From Hypsibius dujardini (taxonomy: Eukaryota; Tardigrada; Eutardigrada; Parachela; Hypsibiidae), in the NCBI GenBank assembly GCA_001579985.1, contig LRSR01007102.1:1-24631 (forward strand): DNA of 24,631 nt, written 5' to 3'. Shown here piece by piece: positions 1 through 9,193 of this stretch (its first letter is position 1; the number at the start of each line of letters is the position of its first letter). The position numbers and the translations under genes are program-made. A model generated the notes under the pieces. That model ran no database searches. It had not been told where the DNA came from and saw nothing but the letters and a program-made list of their open reading frames with translations.

Positions 1-1890
1 ACTTTTCCCCCATCAATCGAGCCGCCAGGTCCCACAAGGAGAACTGCAGCTCGACAAGTTCCCGATGACGTCCCACCACATTGAACCACGTCTTCCGGCT
101 GGCTACGGCGCGCTTGTCGTTGCTTTCAAAGACGACGGTCAGGGCCTTCCGCAGCAAGTCCGAGTTACAGCTGACCAGCTCCTCCAGGACGTCTTCCGAC
201 GGCAGTGGGTGTACAAAGTTGATCAACTGCTCCAGCAGGAGGAACTCCGCCAGCACCACCAAGTCGCTCACTTCGTAGCGCTGACCGAACCGAAGAATCT
301 CCAGCAGCCGGTGATGATCAGAGATGAACACCCATTTACCTGTTTGGAAAAAAAGGCACCGATCAGGCGGGTCAGCTTGAGAAAGAAAGACAAAAACTTG
401 CGGGCAGACAGCAATTCAGATAGACAGACAACCGGCAGAAACACATAAGACATAAACATCAGACATAAACACCGATAGACAAACATACCGCCAGCCAGGG
501 CAGCCAGATAGACAAACAACCGACAGACAGCCAGACATAGTCATACAGGACAGAAATAGATAAACGGACAGACAGAGAAACATACAGACTATACACAGAT
601 AGGCAAACAGACAGACAGAGCAACCGACAGAGCGATAGACAGAGTTAGACATGTGCACATATAGAGAGATAGACAGACAGACACACACACACACACCAAT
701 ACAGATAGATAGATAGATAGATAAAAGACAGACGGATTTAAGAGCATGCATGTATCATTCTCTTTACCGTCGTTAAATGTAACTGAATAAAAGTCCACCA
801 GCCACGCTGGAAACGGTAGCTCCATGTGTCGCGATTTCCGCTCCGCCTCCGTTGGCCGAAAGGTCATGAAAAAGGGCTTGTCAATGCAAATCTTCACCCC
901 GTCCTGTGTGAACAGAGTATAGGTGCTGCTGCTGTTGGTCATCCGGGAGGTGACGGTCTCTCGGTCGGCCGCCGCTACCGCCTTACCAATCCCATTCTGG
1001 AAGAGGCCACCCGGCAAGGCGGTGCGGAGGTTTAGCATGATAAAGGACGCCCAGGGGATCTGGTAGGTGACGGTCAGATGGGACGCGTCAAAGACAGCCT
1101 GCAAAGATCATGTTTCAATTTGAAGAGAAATAAACAATAGGAATAATTATTTAAAAAAATAAAAAGTTTATTTATACGAGAATTTGTTTTATTAGGAAGC
1201 AAAAGGCTACATTTTTAATATTTATTTTTTAATATTTAAAACATCCCGATAGTTACAACCTGTACTTATGCGATTTTAAATCAACTAATGTTTTCCGAAA
1301 TCTCCCCGCTGCAAATTTGTTTCAGGCAAAAGATACTTCTCTGGAAGGGAATAAAAATGACCTTATTTTCCCCCTTTTTTTTAGCATAAAATTTATTTAT
1401 TTATTAATTCAATTTTTAGTTTTATTTATATTTGTATTTAAAATAACAAAAACAGCATTTTCTACCTGCGGAATGGGGGAGTCGACGACGGTGGCACCTC
1501 CGATGGGGATGTCGGTGGTGGCGAAAAGACCGAAGACAGGGTAGACGGTGCATTCACCGGCAATGATGGTGGAGAATTCTGCCTTAGTGTTGCTGGCGGT
1601 CATGGTGGGAACCTGGCCGGACTCAATCAGCTGGTGTTCGAAGGAGGTCGTCTTTGTGGCTGTCAAGATGGAGCGCCATTCAAAAAGGAAGCGGTTGTGG
1701 CCACTGAAGGGCAACGGGGTTGCTGGACCGTGAACTAAAAGTGACAGACAGACAGATAACATACGTTCGAAATAGACTAGTCACGTCAACAGAGTTGAAA
1801 GACAGGCAAGTAAAAAGGCAGGCAGGTAAACGGACTATAAACCAGCAAAGTATTGTCAGGAGGGGTAAACAGATAGATAGGCAGACAGAT

Positions 1891-1978
<88 letters not shown>

Positions 1979-3248
1979 CAACAGTCAGATAGAGACAGAG
2001 AGACAGCCAGACATATAAACACAGCCAGACGCCAAAACGGACAGGTAAACATGCACACAGACAGACGGGCAGCGAAATAAGCGAGCACTTAGACTCAAAG
2101 AACCATGCTACGTGAGGATCCAAAAAATAGAAATCCAAATACACCAAAAGAGATACATCTAGGCAGTTCTTGCGAGCACACAAGACCAGCAGGCAGATCG
2201 ACCAGTACCCAGTCAGCACATAAAAGGTAAGCAGGAAAAAAACAGGTGGAGTTTGTCCCTAACTGACATCAGAACAAATGGACAGGCCGGACATTACAAC
2301 TTACAGTACAGAACCAGACAGATGTACAACTAGACCTATAGGGATATAAACTGAAAAATAAACCAACTAAACGGACAAAGAGACAAAAACAGACAATCAG
2401 ATAGAGAAAGACAAATACTGAGACAAACGAATAGACAGACCACCAAACAGACAGACAGACATGTGAGCTAGAATACTTACAGACAGTCTCCAGTTTGACT
2501 GCCAGGTCCAGCCAAGGCGGCACAGCACGTAATCCCAAATCTCCCCTGCCTGCTCCGCAGCCCCCGATCATAACCGACTTGACCTCACCGTCTCCAGTCA
2601 CTCTCATAACTTGACCGGCATCATTTTCCGATGTTTGGATTATGGCGAAGCCGTACTTGACCGTAATCGGCAAACACGCCCCGCCGGGCTGACGCGCTGC
2701 CACGAAGGCATGCGCCAACCACTGCTCCACATCTCCCCGCAAGGCACGGCATTTTTCGCCCATCATATCCGGCTCGAAGGCCTTCACCTCGGCTGGATGT
2801 CTCCAGTTGAAAGTGTCCGGTGAAGGGACAACTTGTTGGTCCAGCAAATCCAGCAGGCGAAGCGGCGGCCATGGCGGTTCGCTAGGGACTGAAACAGCAA
2901 CGATTGGCACAGGCACAGACACGACTGCAGGGGTTTGCGTGCAAATAGGCAGCGGGGTCTGAACCTGGAACAAGTGAAATAAATTAGGTTCCAGCAGAAG
3001 TTTACAGTTTCACAGATGAGATATCCTCCACTCGGTAAGTTTCTGATTTGTTCGTATGTAGGTCTGTTTGAAATGTACTGGTGCGCAGTTCTTCAGACTG
3101 ATAGTCTATTTGGCTGTCTGTTCATGTTTATGTGCTTCCGTGCCTGTCCGCCTATCTGACTGTCTGTATATCCGTCTGTCACTTGTCCTGTCTGTCTATC
3201 GGACTACCTCTCTGTCTGTCTATCCGTCTGCCTCTCTGTCTGACTGGC

Positions 3249-3287
<39 letters not shown>

Positions 3288-4497
3288 CCGTCTGTCCGTC
3301 TGCCTTTTTGTCTGACTAGCTGTTTAGCTGTTTAGCTGTTTGTCCGTTTGCCTGTCTGTCTGTCTGTCTGTCTGTCTGTCTTTCTGTCTGGCTGTTTGTA
3401 TGTCTGTCAGCCTGTTTGTCTGTTTACATAGCCGGTGGTTTACATTCTTTTATTGTGGAAGGATGATCCAATCCAATCCCAGTCTGTGCTGCACAGAATC
3501 AGTTACCGAAACGAACATTCCCTCACCTCGGAAGTTCGGGACAAATTGAAAGCCACCACAGGCCTCACCACATCGTCGCCCTCTTCCTCATCCGCCGCAA
3601 CAGCTGATTCGTTCATCTCTCCACTAGTCACGTTGCCATGTGAGTCAGCACACCTCATGTTCGGCGATGGCAAATAACTCCGCCGCTTTCCTTCTCCACC
3701 TCTTGGTCCAGCACGCGTATCATCTCCATTTTCAGTTTCCTTCGCGGGTGATGCCGTCCTCGATTTGTCCGACGAAGACACATCCAGAGGTAGTAGCGGA
3801 TCTGCCACGTAGCTGGAGTCTGCTGAAGCGGCGACTGAAGTCGACGCGGCTGCAGTTGCAATCGGGGAAGACGGTGGAATCTTGAACGAGACGGAAAATA
3901 GAAGCCTACTGAATCCGCCAATCACTGATACGAATATCATGTGACAGGCATAGTGAGCGTTAGGTTTTTTTTGTCAAAACAATAGAAACTACAAATCATC
4001 TTCATTTTAATTTTCTCATTAAAAAAGATGGCTAACTGTTTTGATTTCGTCGAAACAAATGTCTGAAGGTTCGCATAGAACTGTCAGTGCATTTGTCTAG
4101 ACAGCTGTCTCTCGATCGTTTGTCAATCTATCCATCGGTTTGTTTGAAGACCTATCCACTTCGTTGTCAGTCTGCCTACCACACTATCAGAACTGTCTGG
4201 CAGTCTGCGTCTGCGACGAGTGTCTCTTTACCGACTTGTACGTCTGTCCAGAAGAATGTTTGCCCAACGGTTGTGCATGTCTTTCTGAATGTCTGTCTAT
4301 CAAGTCGATGTCTGCTTTTGGGTCTGCCTCACCAGTCTTTTTGTCTGCAAGTCCAACCATCTTTTTGCCTGCATGTCCCAATCTATGTTGGCGATGCATC
4401 GCATACCTGTATGTCTACTTGTCATCGTATGCCTGTACGTCGAAGTGCCACTCTGTGTGTCTGTATTTCTACCTGCCTTCCTGCCCTGTCTGTCTGC

Positions 4498-4559
<62 letters not shown>

Positions 4560-6191
4560 GGGTGACGTGTGTCTCTTTACCTGAATATATGCCAGTCCAT
4601 CTGTTTGTATGTCTGTCGCTCGTGCATGCCTGTCTGCCGGCGTGCCTGTCGATCTATCTGTTTGACTGCCTGGCTGCCTGTTTGACTGCCTGGCTGCCTG
4701 TTTGACTGCCTGGCTGCCTGTTTGACTGCCTGGCTGCCTGTTTGACTGCCTGCCTGTGTGCGTGTGTGCTTGCACCATGGCTGGCCTTTTGAGCTGACTC
4801 ACCTCCGAGGCAGCTGTCGACAGGTTAATCGACACCATCGGCCGGACGAAAAACTCCTCACTCGCTCGATCACTCCTACGATGACCGCCACCAGCCATCT
4901 CCTTCACTGGAGAGATGGTTCTCCGCTTCTTCGGCGACTGTGGCCAGCTTTGTCCCAGTCCTCGCGCTACCTTATCTTCACCGTCACTGCCCTTCAGCTG
5001 CGACAGCAGGAGCAGTCCCTCCGCGGCAGTATTCTCCTCCGTCCGGGGCAGGCGGCGCTTTTGTGACACAGAGGAAGGATCAGGAACCGCAACGAGAGGA
5101 CGTTTCCCAACTAAATTTATTAAATTTGAAAAAATGTAAATTCCTTAATTTCAGCATTTAAAATAAGATTAATACGAATGGTAATACAAAAATTCGCGTT
5201 TTTAGAATTTAAATTGTCTTTTAAATATATTTAAAGAACAGTATGAACTCACTTTTGCCGGCCGAGGAGCCGTGCCCATCGTCGGCACTGCTAACGGAGG
5301 CGGAGTGGTGGGCCATTTCAGTTCGTTCCGGGAGCGCAGAACCCTGCAGCAGAGCGGACTGGCGGTGAAGACCCTGACTGCGGTGCTTCGGTCCCGTCAA
5401 CACTGACATCGGCAGTCGTGAGGACATCGGTGATGAGGCCGTCGAGAAGGAAGACTTCTCCGAGCCTGAGGGTTGAAAAAAAGGCATTTCGTGTCATTAG
5501 AAGGGTTGAAAGAAACGATTGATCAATGAGTGCAATTTGTAAAAGAGGAAATAATTAGCAAATGCTTCCGTTTTAAATTATCTATTTCTAAAAAATTGTT
5601 TCATTTGAATAAAACTAATTAAAATTCAAATCAACTCAATCGAAATTGCAAACAATATTTTGTATTCCTAAAAGCCTTATTGAGACCAATCGATTTCTAA
5701 ATCGGTAAATACCTAAAGATGTCGCCACACTTCCGGACGGCGACGCACCTTCCGCCTCTTCCGACTCGGCACAGGACATGTCCTTCTGGTCGCCGATAAC
5801 TTCGCTTTCCGGCAGATATTTTCGCGGCATCGCTACCTTCCGCGCACTGTGGTGCACCACGTTGATCTCGACGGAGCCAGTGCTGGAGGATTCGGCTGAC
5901 GAGCCACGCTCAATGTCATGTTTTTGCGAGACACTCAGCCGCCCTTGATTAACTGATTGCTGATCCTCCACAACCGTCACAGTCGTGCTGGCAGCGGCGG
6001 AGGTGCAATCTGGCACCATCTCTAAAGACGTGATTCCAGGAGAAGGTATATCGGGAAAGTATTGCCCCAATTTCCACGGGTGACCCTGCAGGGAGCAAAA
6101 GTACACTGTACACGTGAATACATGTCTGCCTGACCGCCTGGCTGTCTGCCTAGATTTGCAAAAACGCAACACCCTGTCTGTCTGTCCGTCC

Positions 6192-6231
<40 letters not shown>

Positions 6232-7500
6232 GCCTGTCTGGGTGACGTGTGTCTCTTTACCTGAATATATGCCAGTCCATCTGTTTGTATGTCTGTCGCT
6301 CGTGCATGCTTCTCCGTCGGCGTGTCTATCGATCTCTGTTTGATTCCCTGCTTGCCTACCTGCCTGCCTGCCTGTGTGCGTGTGTGCAGTACGCATGACT
6401 GCCTGACTGACCTGATTGGATTTAACGTCGTCGTTGAATACTGTGTGGCTGGACTCAGCTAGTCGAGGCTGGTGAACATAAGACTTCAGCAATCGCGGAG
6501 GTCCTGACGGCGGCTTGAGTGGGGCGACAGAGTGCGGAACTGAGGTACGATGTGACGGCGTTGGTGATGCTTTTTGAAATGTCTGTCCAGCGAAATGAGT
6601 TCTCTCCGACTCAATAACAGAAAAACACCAAGATATACTACAACACGTCCGGTTTTCACGTGCGCCTTAGAGCACTGAGTTCCAAAGGCCTGGAGAGGCA
6701 AATACGCAAGGATGCAGACCGTGAGACGAGAGATCAGGATTTGCAGAGAGCAGACATACCGACAGACACATGACCACAAACGCGAACAGGCAAGTATGAC
6801 AGGCAGACAAACAAAGCAGCAGATGGACAAACACAAAGAAGGTAAAAAAGTCAGTAGACAAACATACAGCCAGACAGACAAGCAAATGTACAGATAGAAC
6901 AAATAGACAGACAGACATGTAAGAAGATCAAGGCGACCCCTTGAATGTACCTCCGTAGGTCGATTCAAAATTTTCCGTTGATTAAATTCCATCTCTGCCT
7001 TCGTGATGGATTCCTTCAGGCCGGCGTATTTGGAGAAAGGGTACTTCAAGCCCCAATTCTTGGACGTCATAGATTGGGCTAAGGCCACTTCTGCCTTCAT
7101 CGAGTCGAGCTCCGCTTGAAACTTCCATATACCTAGACAACAGCATCCACAATAATAAGCACATGGGTTTAACCGCAACCCCGTCACCGGAAATGGTGAT
7201 GGCAGATATCGAAGCACACGCAACCGCGAGGCTTCACTTGCCTGTGTCTTTTACCCAGGACACCTGGCCCTGCAAAAACAAACGCACGTGGTGTCAACAT
7301 GCATGAGTTATATTATGGGAACTTAAGTCATTTGTACTGTGCGAGCCAGAACCCGTCAAAATTCTTTTGACTGTGAAAGCTGACAAGAAAAAACACAAAA
7401 ATATGGACGCACACAGACAAGCAAGCAGGCACAAAACAAAATCCAACGAAAAACAGAGAGCAGACACAGCAGACACAACAGACAAAGCAGACAGACAGAC

Positions 7501-7535
<35 letters not shown>

Positions 7536-8475
7536 CAAATAGACAGACAGACCGACAGACCGACAGACAAATATAACATAGACATGCCGGTTATACAAAA
7601 GATGCATCAAACAGATCGGCATGCTCCCCGAGTATCTATTGATGGTAGGGATGGCAACAAGGGAGTCAGACGTCAGAGAACTCACCGGTTTCTTTGAAGC
7701 TTCGTAAAATACCACGACGTATTCTCCAGTATGCCGGTCGCTTTGACTAAGCAGGTAATCCGGCGTAGGAATTATTTTCGCCGGCCATTTGGGGTATCCT
7801 GCACAAAAAAGGAGGAAAACAAGAATATAAAAGAACGTAACACGTAAGCCAATCAATCAATCAATCGCGATAACTAGAAATACAGTAACGAACGCCAATC
7901 AAGGAATCAATCAAACGAGATAACTATAAATACAGTAACGAATCGCAATCAAGAAATCAATCAATTGAGATAACTTCAAATACAGTAACGAACTTCAACC
8001 GAGCCAAATGTCTTTCCTAGAAACAATAACTCTGTTTCTGTAAGATAATCAACATATCAGATGCATATGCACCAACATCATTAAAATAAAAAAATCGAAT
8101 GAAGTCAACGAAAATCAACTCACAAGTTATGCAATTAAAATAAAACAAGATATCAAAGCAAATTATCAGGTAATTAAGAAACTGAAATATCCGAGTAATC
8201 ATGCAATCCATTAATCAATCAAGACGAGCTCCGCGTGCTCGATCTACACAATCAACAATCAATCAAGCGAAACTGTGCTACAAGCTTAAACTGCACGAAC
8301 AAATCAATCAACCGCAATCGTCTCCAACAAAACATCGCAAACCGTCCCTTTCGGTCCCCTACACAAAAAACCGACCTTTAAAATGTGCCCACACAATCTC
8401 GTTCATTCTGAATCGTTGTGCCGGCGACGGCGCCGCTGGTTTGACCTGCTTGAGGATCGGTTCCTCGCTGCTCAT
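1..8475 (-). CDS. PWWP-domain protein with C-terminal BTB/BACK-like region, 13 exons, 3' end outside window
   Basis: Spliced model, coding exons in transcript order: 8475-8376, 7798-7686, 7269-7242, 7132-6951, 6609-6412, 6085-5713, 5465-5253, 5110-4803, 3880-3527, 2964-2481, 1734-1466, 1098-768, 339-1 (continues left). All phases agree, giving at least 1097 residues. Residues about 24-105 look like a PWWP domain: NEIVWAHFKG, then YPKWPA at 35-40, a VVVFY strand at 61-65 and VSWV at 74-77, then helices to about 141. PWWP domains are known to bind methylated histone tails and DNA in chromatin. Exons 5-9 are a Ser/Pro-rich low-complexity linker with a basic nuclear signal, PKKRR at 462-466. Exons 10-12 (624-984) encode a region I do not recognise. 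The end of exon 12 plus exon 13 (about 940-1090) resembles the second half of a BTB fold running into a BACK-like helical segment (LLEILRFGQRYEVSDLV, then LAEFLLLEQL). The canonical BTB histidine/ARS core is degenerate. Start 8475 has A at -3 and follows an overlapping uORF. A chromatin role is inferred. The gene model is strong, the PWWP call good, the BTB call moderate. Confidence 0.82.
340..767 (-). repeat. PWWP gene intron 12: diffuse GACA-type array with a GATA run
   Basis: The plus strand holds interrupted GACA/CAGA units from about 395 to 735, with a short CA run near 678-694 and GATA units at about 704-722. The transcript therefore carries CUGU-type sequence. Donor is gtaaag at 767 and acceptor ccaaacag at 340. 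No coding sequence is supported. Confidence 0.85.
1099..1465 (-). other. PWWP gene intron 11, AT-rich
   Basis: This 367-base intron between a gtagaa donor and a ctttgcag acceptor is AT-rich (notably 1135-1250 and 1370-1450). It contains none of the tetranucleotide arrays found in most other introns. Nothing else is seen. Confidence 0.8.
1741..2060 (-). repeat. GACA/CAGA tetranucleotide array in PWWP gene intron 10
   Basis: Dense CAGA units on the plus strand, densest at about 1868-1985, inside intron 10 (1735-2480). In the transcript this is a CUGU-rich pyrimidine-biased tract whose last units lie a few bases before the exon 11 acceptor (ctgtctgtcacttttag). A second looser block spans about 2275-2462. 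The array is open in several frames, which creates spurious Cys/Leu/Ser/Val-rich ORFs. Confidence 0.9.
3105..3430 (-). repeat. TGTC/CTGT tetranucleotide array in PWWP gene intron 9
   Basis: CTGT units on the plus strand, densest at about 3236-3305 and 3352-3390, within intron 9 (2965-3526). The transcript carries the ACAG version, complementary to the array in intron 10 on the other side of exon 10. Confidence 0.9.
4080..4660 (-). repeat. TGTC/CTGT array in PWWP gene intron 8
   Basis: Intron 8 (3881-4802) holds diffuse CTGT-related sequence from about 4080 and a near-perfect core at about 4483-4560. It is followed by a module shared with intron 5 (4561-4629). No exon is supported in this intron. 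Confidence 0.9.
4555..4629. repeat. Intronic direct repeat, copy 1 (intron 8)
   Basis: Bases 4561-4629 match 6241-6309 exactly, and the identity extends a few bases into the preceding CTGT array. The flanks beyond the identical block are also alike: a gtcggcgtg-like patch, then tgcctgcctgtgtgcgtgtgtgc close to the exon. Confidence 0.95.
4661..4750. repeat. 20-bp minisatellite, four exact copies plus a partial fifth
   Basis: The unit tttgactgcctggctgcctg occurs at 4661, 4681, 4701 and 4721, and a fifth copy starting at 4741 breaks down after about 12 bases. It lies 50-140 bases downstream of the exon 8 donor of the PWWP gene. Confidence 0.95.
6235..6309. repeat. Intronic direct repeat, copy 2 (intron 5)
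   Basis: Partner of the block at 4555-4629, offset by exactly 1680 bases and in the same orientation, in intron 5 (6086-6411). A short CTGT array precedes it at about 6175-6240, and the CTGCC/GTGTGC flank at about 6355-6388 resembles the flank of copy 1. Confidence 0.95.
6700..6925 (-). repeat. Diffuse GACA array in PWWP gene intron 4
   Basis: Interrupted GACA/CAGA units on the plus strand within intron 4 (6610-6950). The transcript carries CUGU-type sequence, complementary to the array in intron 5. Confidence 0.8.
7242..7269 (-). other. 28-base coding exon 3 of the PWWP gene, followed by a GC splice donor
   Basis: The acceptor (tttttgcag) precedes 28 bases encoding GQVSWVKDT plus the first base of a Gly codon. 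The donor reads CACAG|gcaagt, a consensus GC-type donor. Joining here to the acceptor ending tctag at 7133 continues in the frame that stays open through exon 4 (IWKFQAELDS...). The nearby alternative GT donor (7239/7238) shifts to a frame that stops inside exon 4. VSWV fits the expected PWWP strand, so this short exon appears to be part of the fold. Confidence 0.75.
7410..7575 (-). repeat. GACA array in PWWP gene intron 2
   Basis: CAGA units on the plus strand, near-perfect at about 7485-7530, within intron 2 (7270-7685). The rest of the intron has no recognisable feature. Confidence 0.9.
7851..7998. repeat. 50-bp tandem repeat, three diverged copies, in PWWP gene intron 1
   Basis: A unit with the core gataact..aaatacagtaacgaa recurs with its taact element at 7871, 7921 and 7971, an exact 50-base period. 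Each unit also carries an AATCAATCAA-like stretch. It lies in intron 1 (7799-8375). Further AATCAATCAA patches occur at about 8210-8320. Confidence 0.85.
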
Positions 8476-8498
8476 GATGGAAGTTTTTCGCTTTTCAT
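8472..8498 (-). promoter_or_regulatory. uORF overlapping the PWWP gene start codon
   Basis: An upstream ATG at 8498 opens an 8-codon frame whose TGA overlaps the main ATG (ATGA). If it is in the mature 5' leader, it would be expected to reduce or couple translation of the main frame. Its presence in the mRNA is unproven: it lies downstream of a good acceptor-like site (AG at 8532-8531), so it would be retained after splicing there. Confidence 0.5.
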
Positions 8499-9193
8499 GA
8501 ACAGGAAGGAAATTCCTGAGATCAGTTATTCTGAAAAGGAAAATCCTCCACTAAAACAGGCGGCTTGTCTTGGAGGAACCGTTCCTACCGACCGCAATTT
8601 AAAGCGTCATGGCATGACCATGGAAGACAAGCGGTATGAGGGAAAGCATTGCGGGAAAAATGAAAACGAAAAAAATGCAATGCAAAATGCGCACTGCACA
8701 GCCATTTTTGGGCGCACTGCACACACTGTGCTACTGTATGTGGGTTCAATGCGCACATACGTTCTTGTGCAAAGCGCAGTGCGTGTTTTCCTCGATTTGT
8801 TTCAGTCCAAATACAACCAAGTGACAGCGCGCGAAGAGAATCAGAAAAATAAATTCCAGCTACAATCAGCAGCATATCGTCTGCACTGTACGTCGAAGCT
8901 GGAATCCACGAGCGCCAGAAGAAGAATAAAACACGGGAAAGCCGTCGAGGGGAGAAACAAATCAGAAAAAAATCAATGACGCGACTTTCAAACGATTATG
9001 TCAGAAATCAGCCAAGAAGAAGGACCGAAAAAAGGGCGCGCGCGGCAACGAAAGGCATTCTAGCTCCGTCTACCGCCCAACAAGTCTAAAACACAATTGT
9101 AAGTAAGAAGAAAAAGGTACAATGAACAAATGTCGTGTGGTGGGGAAACGTGAATGCGATAGGCGGCGCCATCGTCGGCGACGTCGACGGCAT
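8476..9193. other. Intergenic region between epsin stop and PWWP gene start
   Basis: About 720 bases holding the epsin 3' flank and the 5' flank/leader of the PWWP gene. A cluster of GCGCACTGCAC-like words (about 8684-8722) and an inverted GCGCAGTGCG (about 8775-8785) are visible. An acceptor-like site ttttccttttcag ends at 8531 on the minus strand. I found no clear AATAAA signal for epsin on the minus strand here. Confidence 0.6.

Noticed and set aside
1868-1985. CRISPR array
   Set aside because: This is a plain tetranucleotide run with no spacers, in a eukaryotic intron.
1680-2219. Cys/Leu/Ser/Val-rich open frames (VCLSVCLS-type) across this and other CTGT arrays
   Set aside because: The four-base unit has no stop codon in any of its frames, so long frames arise automatically. 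They lie inside introns of well-supported genes.
4422-5069. 215-codon minus frame read as one protein
   Set aside because: Only 4803-5110 is exon. The rest reads through a gtgagt donor into repeat sequence (QTDRQTDR-type).
5041-5076. Exon 8 acceptor at the cacaaaag just before CGCCGCCTG
   Set aside because: It gives a frame that stops soon after. The acceptor at 5111 (aaatttag) restores the long open frame with correct phase.
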